Of a stretch of 64,000 bases of DNA, positions 60,918-64,000 are shown piece after piece (position 1 is the stretch's first letter; every line of letters starts with the position of its first letter). This DNA comes from Arcicella sp038230735 (GTDB taxonomy: Bacteria > Bacteroidota > Bacteroidia > Cytophagales > Spirosomataceae), in NCBI GenBank assembly GCA_038230735.1, contig JBBRMR010000009.1, positions 1-64,000 on the forward strand, read 5' to 3'. The notes below the pieces were generated by a model. It was given only the letters and a program-made list of their open reading frames with translations. It was not told the origin of the DNA and did not search any database. A program made the position numbers and the translations under genes.

Positions 60918-62417
60918 ATGACCAGATTTTTAGATTCCCTAAATCTCAAAAATATCCTCTTTATTGGGCTATTTTTCAGAGTATTAGCCATTATTTTTTC
61001 CAAAGGTTACGCCTTTACCGACGACCATTTTGAAGTAATAGAAATTGCTCAAAACCACTTGGATAAGATTCAAAATCCCTTTCCATACCTTGCCAAAGGG
61101 GAAGTTTATCTCTTCAATCTCATTTACCCATTCATCCATTACGTTATATTTTGGGTTTGCGAATTCTTCGGCAGTACCAATCCAGAGGTCAAAATGTTTT
61201 TTACTCGGGCAGTACATGGCTTGTTTTCTTTATTAACAATTTACTTCGGATTTCGCCTGACCGAACGCTTGAGTTCTCGCCCAAATGATGCCAAAATTGT
61301 GGGGCTTTTATTGGCAGTTTTCTGGGTTTTCCCGTTCATGTCCGTCCGTAATCTGCGTGAATTTGCTTGTATTCCTCCGCTGATGATGGGTTGTTTTTAT
61401 GCTTGTGAAAAGTATCTTGGCACAAAACAAATCTTGTTGATGGCTTGGTGGTTTTGCATTGCCTTTGTTTTTCGTTATCAAATCATATTTATACCCTTCG
61501 TTATTGGTTTAATGTGGCTTTTTAGTAAACAGAATTGGAAAAGTGCCCTTATTTTTGGTGTAGCTTTTGGCGGGTTTTTCATGCTAACTCAAGGTTTATG
61601 CGATTATTTATATTGGGGAAATCCTTTCGCCTCGCTCCAGGCATATTCAGATTATAACGCCAAACCCGAAAATATCGCCGCCTATCCCAACGGACCTTGG
61701 CATCGCTACATTGGCACGATGGCGGGCTTATTTTTGGTATTTCCATTTTTGTTGATGTTAGCGGGATATTTCAAAACGGCTACTCAGGTGGGCAATCGCA
61801 GGATATTATTTTTGGCTTCCCTCCTATTTTTTGCTTTCCATTCCTATTATGCCAACAAACAAGAACGTTTTGTTTTACCATTTTTACCCTTGTTTATCAT
61901 CTTGGGAATCGTGGGTTTTAAGGATATTTACGAACAATATCAGGATCAAAAATGGCTTCGGGGTTTTACTAAATTTTCTATAATTTGGTTTCTGATTTTG
62001 AATACGGCATTGGTGTTTCTCTTGTCCGTAACCTATACCAAACGTTCACGAGTAGAAAGTATGAATTACCTCCGTGAACAAGGCGATTTGCAGAATTTTG
62101 TGATTCAAAACTATGAATCTCCACAACCCGAAGCCCCTTTTTATCTCCAAAAACGATACGATTATTATTCGGTGGATAACCACGAAAAAATGGCAGATTT
62201 GCCCAATCAATTGAAATTGGGACAGAAAATAAAACCTAATTACGTAATTTTAGTCGGTAATTCAGACCTTCCGAGTCGTTTGGCAGAAATGAAAAAGGTA
62301 TTTCCCACTATGCAACACGCAACGGATATTGAACCAAGTTTGGTCGATAATATTGCCTACATTATGAATCCTTCTCACAATCATAATGAGACTTTTTATA
62401 TTTATCGGGTGCGGTAG
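60918..62417 (+). CDS. GT-C glycosyltransferase (mannosyltransferase, GT22-like)
   Basis: The 499-aa integral membrane protein has about ten hydrophobic segments. The first lumenal loop contains the acidic motif of GT-C enzymes (GYAFTDDHFEVIEIAQ), followed by FRLTERLSSRPNDAKI and the RNLREFACIPPLM region. Residues KQERFVLPFLPLF near position 315 are typical of Alg9/PIG-B-like proteins. It uses a lipid-linked sugar donor in the envelope. The acceptor is unknown. It has its own promoter. Confidence 0.82.
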   Translation: MTRFLDSLNLKNILFIGLFFRVLAIIFSKGYAFTDDHFEVIEIAQNHLDKIQNPFPYLAKGEVYLFNLIYPFIHYVIFWVCEFFGSTNPEVKMFFTRAVHGLFSLLTIYFGFRLTERLSSRPNDAKIVGLLLAVFWVFPFMSVRNLREFACIPPLMMGCFYACEKYLGTKQILLMAWWFCIAFVFRYQIIFIPFVIGLMWLFSKQNWKSALIFGVAFGGFFMLTQGLCDYLYWGNPFASLQAYSDYNAKPENIAAYPNGPWHRYIGTMAGLFLVFPFLLMLAGYFKTATQVGNRRILFLASLLFFAFHSYYANKQERFVLPFLPLFIILGIVGFKDIYEQYQDQKWLRGFTKFSIIWFLILNTALVFLLSVTYTKRSRVESMNYLREQGDLQNFVIQNYESPQPEAPFYLQKRYDYYSVDNHEKMADLPNQLKLGQKIKPNYVILVGNSDLPSRLAEMKKVFPTMQHATDIEPSLVDNIAYIMNPSHNHNETFYIYRVR

Positions 62418-62422
62418 AATAC

Positions 62423-62845
62423 CTAACCTATAAACGAAACCCTCACGTGCGAACCATCACAATAGGGTTTATTGCCAGATTGTCCACAGCGACAAAATGC
62501 CGTGGTTTGAGATTTTTGCGTCTCGTTGCCGTCCTTATCTTTTACCTTCAAATCACCGTAAATCAAGAGAGGTCCATTTTCCAGAACCTCCACTACGGTA
62601 TTCACCAGAGCTTGGCTTTCTTGATTATCTTCATCACTCATAAAATAACTTAAAGCTCCTGATGGACAGGATTTTACCTGTTCAATAATCTGCGAGGTTT
62701 CACCGTCTTCCAGCGTTACCCATGGACGTTTACGTGGGTCAAAAACCTGCGGAAGCCCTTTGAAACAGATGGCAGAGTGAATACATTTGGAAGGTTGCCA
62801 AACAACCGTTACTTCATGGTTAGTATATTTCTTGGTAATTTCCAT
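62423..62845 (-). CDS. Fe-S protein with YjdI-type 4Fe-4S mono-cluster and CDGSH domains
   Basis: The 140-aa product has an N-terminal Fer4_19/YjdI domain (WQPSKCIHSAICFKGLPQVF, Cys in VKSCPSGALSYF) and a C-terminal CDGSH domain (FCRCGQSGNKPYCDGSHVRV). CDGSH proteins hold a redox-active, pH-labile 2Fe-2S cluster with three Cys and one His. Fusion of the two is common in Bacteroidota. The role is redox or cluster transfer. It is convergent with the GT-C gene, five bases apart. Confidence 0.92.
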   Translation of the reverse strand: MEITKKYTNHEVTVVWQPSKCIHSAICFKGLPQVFDPRKRPWVTLEDGETSQIIEQVKSCPSGALSYFMSDEDNQESQALVNTVVEVLENGPLLIYGDLKVKDKDGNETQKSQTTAFCRCGQSGNKPYCDGSHVRVSFIG

Positions 62846-62847
62846 AA

Positions 62848-62940
62848 TTTTCGATGTTTGTTAGTCGATGTTCGATGTTCATTTTTGGGTTTTAATGTTC
62901 GGCTTTTGACTCTAACATCGAACATCAAACATCGAAAAAC
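62848..62940. repeat. Intergenic inverted repeat of GATGTTC-type heptamers (copy 2)
   Basis: TTTTCGATGTTTG and TCGATGTTCGATGTTC at 62848-62880 face AACATCGAACATCAAACATC at about 62914-62933. The units are the same as at 2110-2222, 60 kb away. Confidence 0.8.
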
Positions 62941-63009
62941 GTAAAAATAATTAACTATTAACTCAATTTTCCCGACCTTTACCTTGAAATTACGAAAAGA
63001 ACTCGAAAA

Positions 63010-64000
63010 ATGGAAGTCGAAACCTTAGAAATCGAAACCTTGAACCGCTCAAAAACAATTTTACCACTTTTAGCACGAACCCACGCAGCTTCTGCCGAAG
63101 TTAGACGTTTAACGGATGCCCAAAAGAAGGGAATTCTCAACCGTTTAGCAATCGTTTTAGTAGAAAATACTGAGCAAATTCTCCTCGAAAATCAGAAAGA
63201 TTTAATCAGGATGGATGTGAAAGACCCCAAATATGACCGCCTAAAACTGACCGAAAGCCGCATTAAAGATTTGGCAGAAAGTATGCAAGAAGTAGCAGAA
63301 TTAACCGACCCTTCGGGACAGATTTTATTAGAAAGAGAATTAAGTAATGAATTGAAAATCAGAAAGATAGCTGTACCAATGGGCGTTATTGGGGTGATTT
63401 TTGAAGCCCGCCCCAACGTTACGGTTGATGTTACCGCCCTGTGTTTACGTTCGGGAAATGCCGTGGTTTTACGGGGCGGTTCAGATGCTTTTGATAGTAA
63501 TACGTTCTTGGTTTCACTCATTCATGTTGTCCTCCGTGAATTTGGCGTAAATACAGATTGTATCACGTTGCTCCCACCCGACCGTGCGTTAGTCAAGGAA
63601 CTTTTAACCGCTACTCGCTACGTTGATTTAATCATTCCTCGTGGTTCGGAATCTTTGATTCAGTTTGTGCGTAAACATTCACTCGTGCCAACGATTGAGA
63701 CGGGTGCAGGCGTGTGTCATACCTACGTGGAGACTTCGGCAGACTTGCAAAAAGCGGTGAATATTGTCATAAATGCCAAAGTTACCAAACCTTCCGTTTG
63801 TAATTCTTTGGACACCGTTATTGTGGATAAAGCCATTGCCGAAACCTTTTTACCGATGCTTTGCGAAGGCTTTAAGCAGTGGAATGTAGAGATTTTTGCC
63901 GATGAAATTACCTATCCCATTTTATCAGAAATCAATTACCCTTACCTCCAAAAAGCCTCTCCTAATGATTTTGGTAGAGAATTTTTAGATTATAAATGTT
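63010..64000 (+). CDS. proA: Glutamate-5-semialdehyde dehydrogenase, 5' part cut by the window end
   Basis: The frame from ATG 63010 (MEVETLEIETLNRSKTILPL) is open to the window edge, giving the first 330 residues or so of about 410. Signatures: PMGVIGVIFEARPNVTVDV, LRSGNAVVLRGGSDAF, VDLIIPRGSESLIQFV and VPTIETGAGVCHTYVE. The catalytic Cys is in TKPSVCNSLDT. It reduces gamma-glutamyl phosphate to glutamate semialdehyde in proline synthesis with proB, which is not seen here. Confidence 0.95.
   Translation, partial: MEVETLEIETLNRSKTILPLLARTHAASAEVRRLTDAQKKGILNRLAIVLVENTEQILLENQKDLIRMDVKDPKYDRLKLTESRIKDLAESMQEVAELTDPSGQILLERELSNELKIRKIAVPMGVIGVIFEARPNVTVDVTALCLRSGNAVVLRGGSDAFDSNTFLVSLIHVVLREFGVNTDCITLLPPDRALVKELLTATRYVDLIIPRGSESLIQFVRKHSLVPTIETGAGVCHTYVETSADLQKAVNIVINAKVTKPSVCNSLDTVIVDKAIAETFLPMLCEGFKQWNVEIFADEITYPILSEINYPYLQKASPNDFGREFLDYKC

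Overview
The window is chromosomal DNA from a member of the Bacteroidota, most likely the order Cytophagales (relatives of Emticicia, Arcicella or Runella are plausible; genus not determined). The grounds are AT-rich DNA with A-rich leaders instead of Shine-Dalgarno sites, many TAnnTTTG promoter boxes, a FecI/FecR/TonB-receptor cascade with an STN domain, a type IX secretion C25 protease, a Bacteroidota-type N-succinylornithine carbamoyltransferase, bacillithiol genes (bshB1, ypdA) and a CrtW-type carotenoid ketolase. I saw no rRNA, tRNA or CRISPR array.

Layout. 1-8.9 kb: the 3' end of a GIN-domain (DUF2807) protein, a Tat-exported NHL propeller, a membrane cytochrome with LRRs, an aldo/keto reductase, a polyprenyl diphosphate synthase, a CrtW ketolase, an unknown gene, a transglutaminase and a small iron-permease-family protein. 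9.0-12.9 kb: a small secreted basic protein, then a phytochrome cluster (response regulator, heme oxygenase, bacteriophytochrome kinase) in which the photoreceptor gene carries an in-frame stop and a frameshift. 13.3-23.0 kb: housekeeping genes (cupin, methyltransferase, DUF2851, patatin, frr, pyrH, bshB1, nitroreductase, M23/LysM peptidase, trxB). 23.2-28.0 kb: the sigma/FecR/TonB receptor cascade. 28.2-36.6 kb: two transporters, a GIY-YIG plus DnaB-N gene pair, an aldose epimerase, maeB, a Uma2 nuclease, and an acetyltransferase with a palindromic repeat inserted in frame.

36.76-44.0 kb is an integrated mobile element of about 7.2 kb. It is bounded by a 26-bp direct repeat that is itself half of a bidirectional terminator hairpin between two convergent host genes. 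It encodes a tyrosine recombinase with a coupled partner, an HTH protein, two small proteins, a D5/P4-type primase-helicase, a CHC2-Toprim primase split by an in-frame TAA, and a distal cargo pair made of a RimK-type ATP-grasp ligase and an 88-aa protein. A candidate replication origin with repeated CCACCACTT units lies between the primase genes.

44.9-51.5 kb: the arginine pathway (argF', argB, argE, argH) interrupted by a DUF3885 gene, an ADP-ribosylglycohydrolase and a Uma2 nuclease. 51.5-64 kb: small membrane and YtxH-like proteins, a third Uma2 protein, YpdA, a second GIN-domain protein, a 1624-aa type IX-secreted C25 protease, a sensor kinase, a GT-C glycosyltransferase, a YjdI-CDGSH Fe-S protein, and the 5' part of proA.

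Many intergenic gaps hold inverted pairs of short tandem units of about 7 bp. The unit differs from locus to locus (GATGTTC, TTATCAG, GCGTCTTT, CGTAAGT and others). A second repeat class consists of nested palindromes (three copies between 31.2 and 36.0 kb), one of them inside a coding sequence. These repeats and the mobile element with its cargo pair are the most unusual content of the window.
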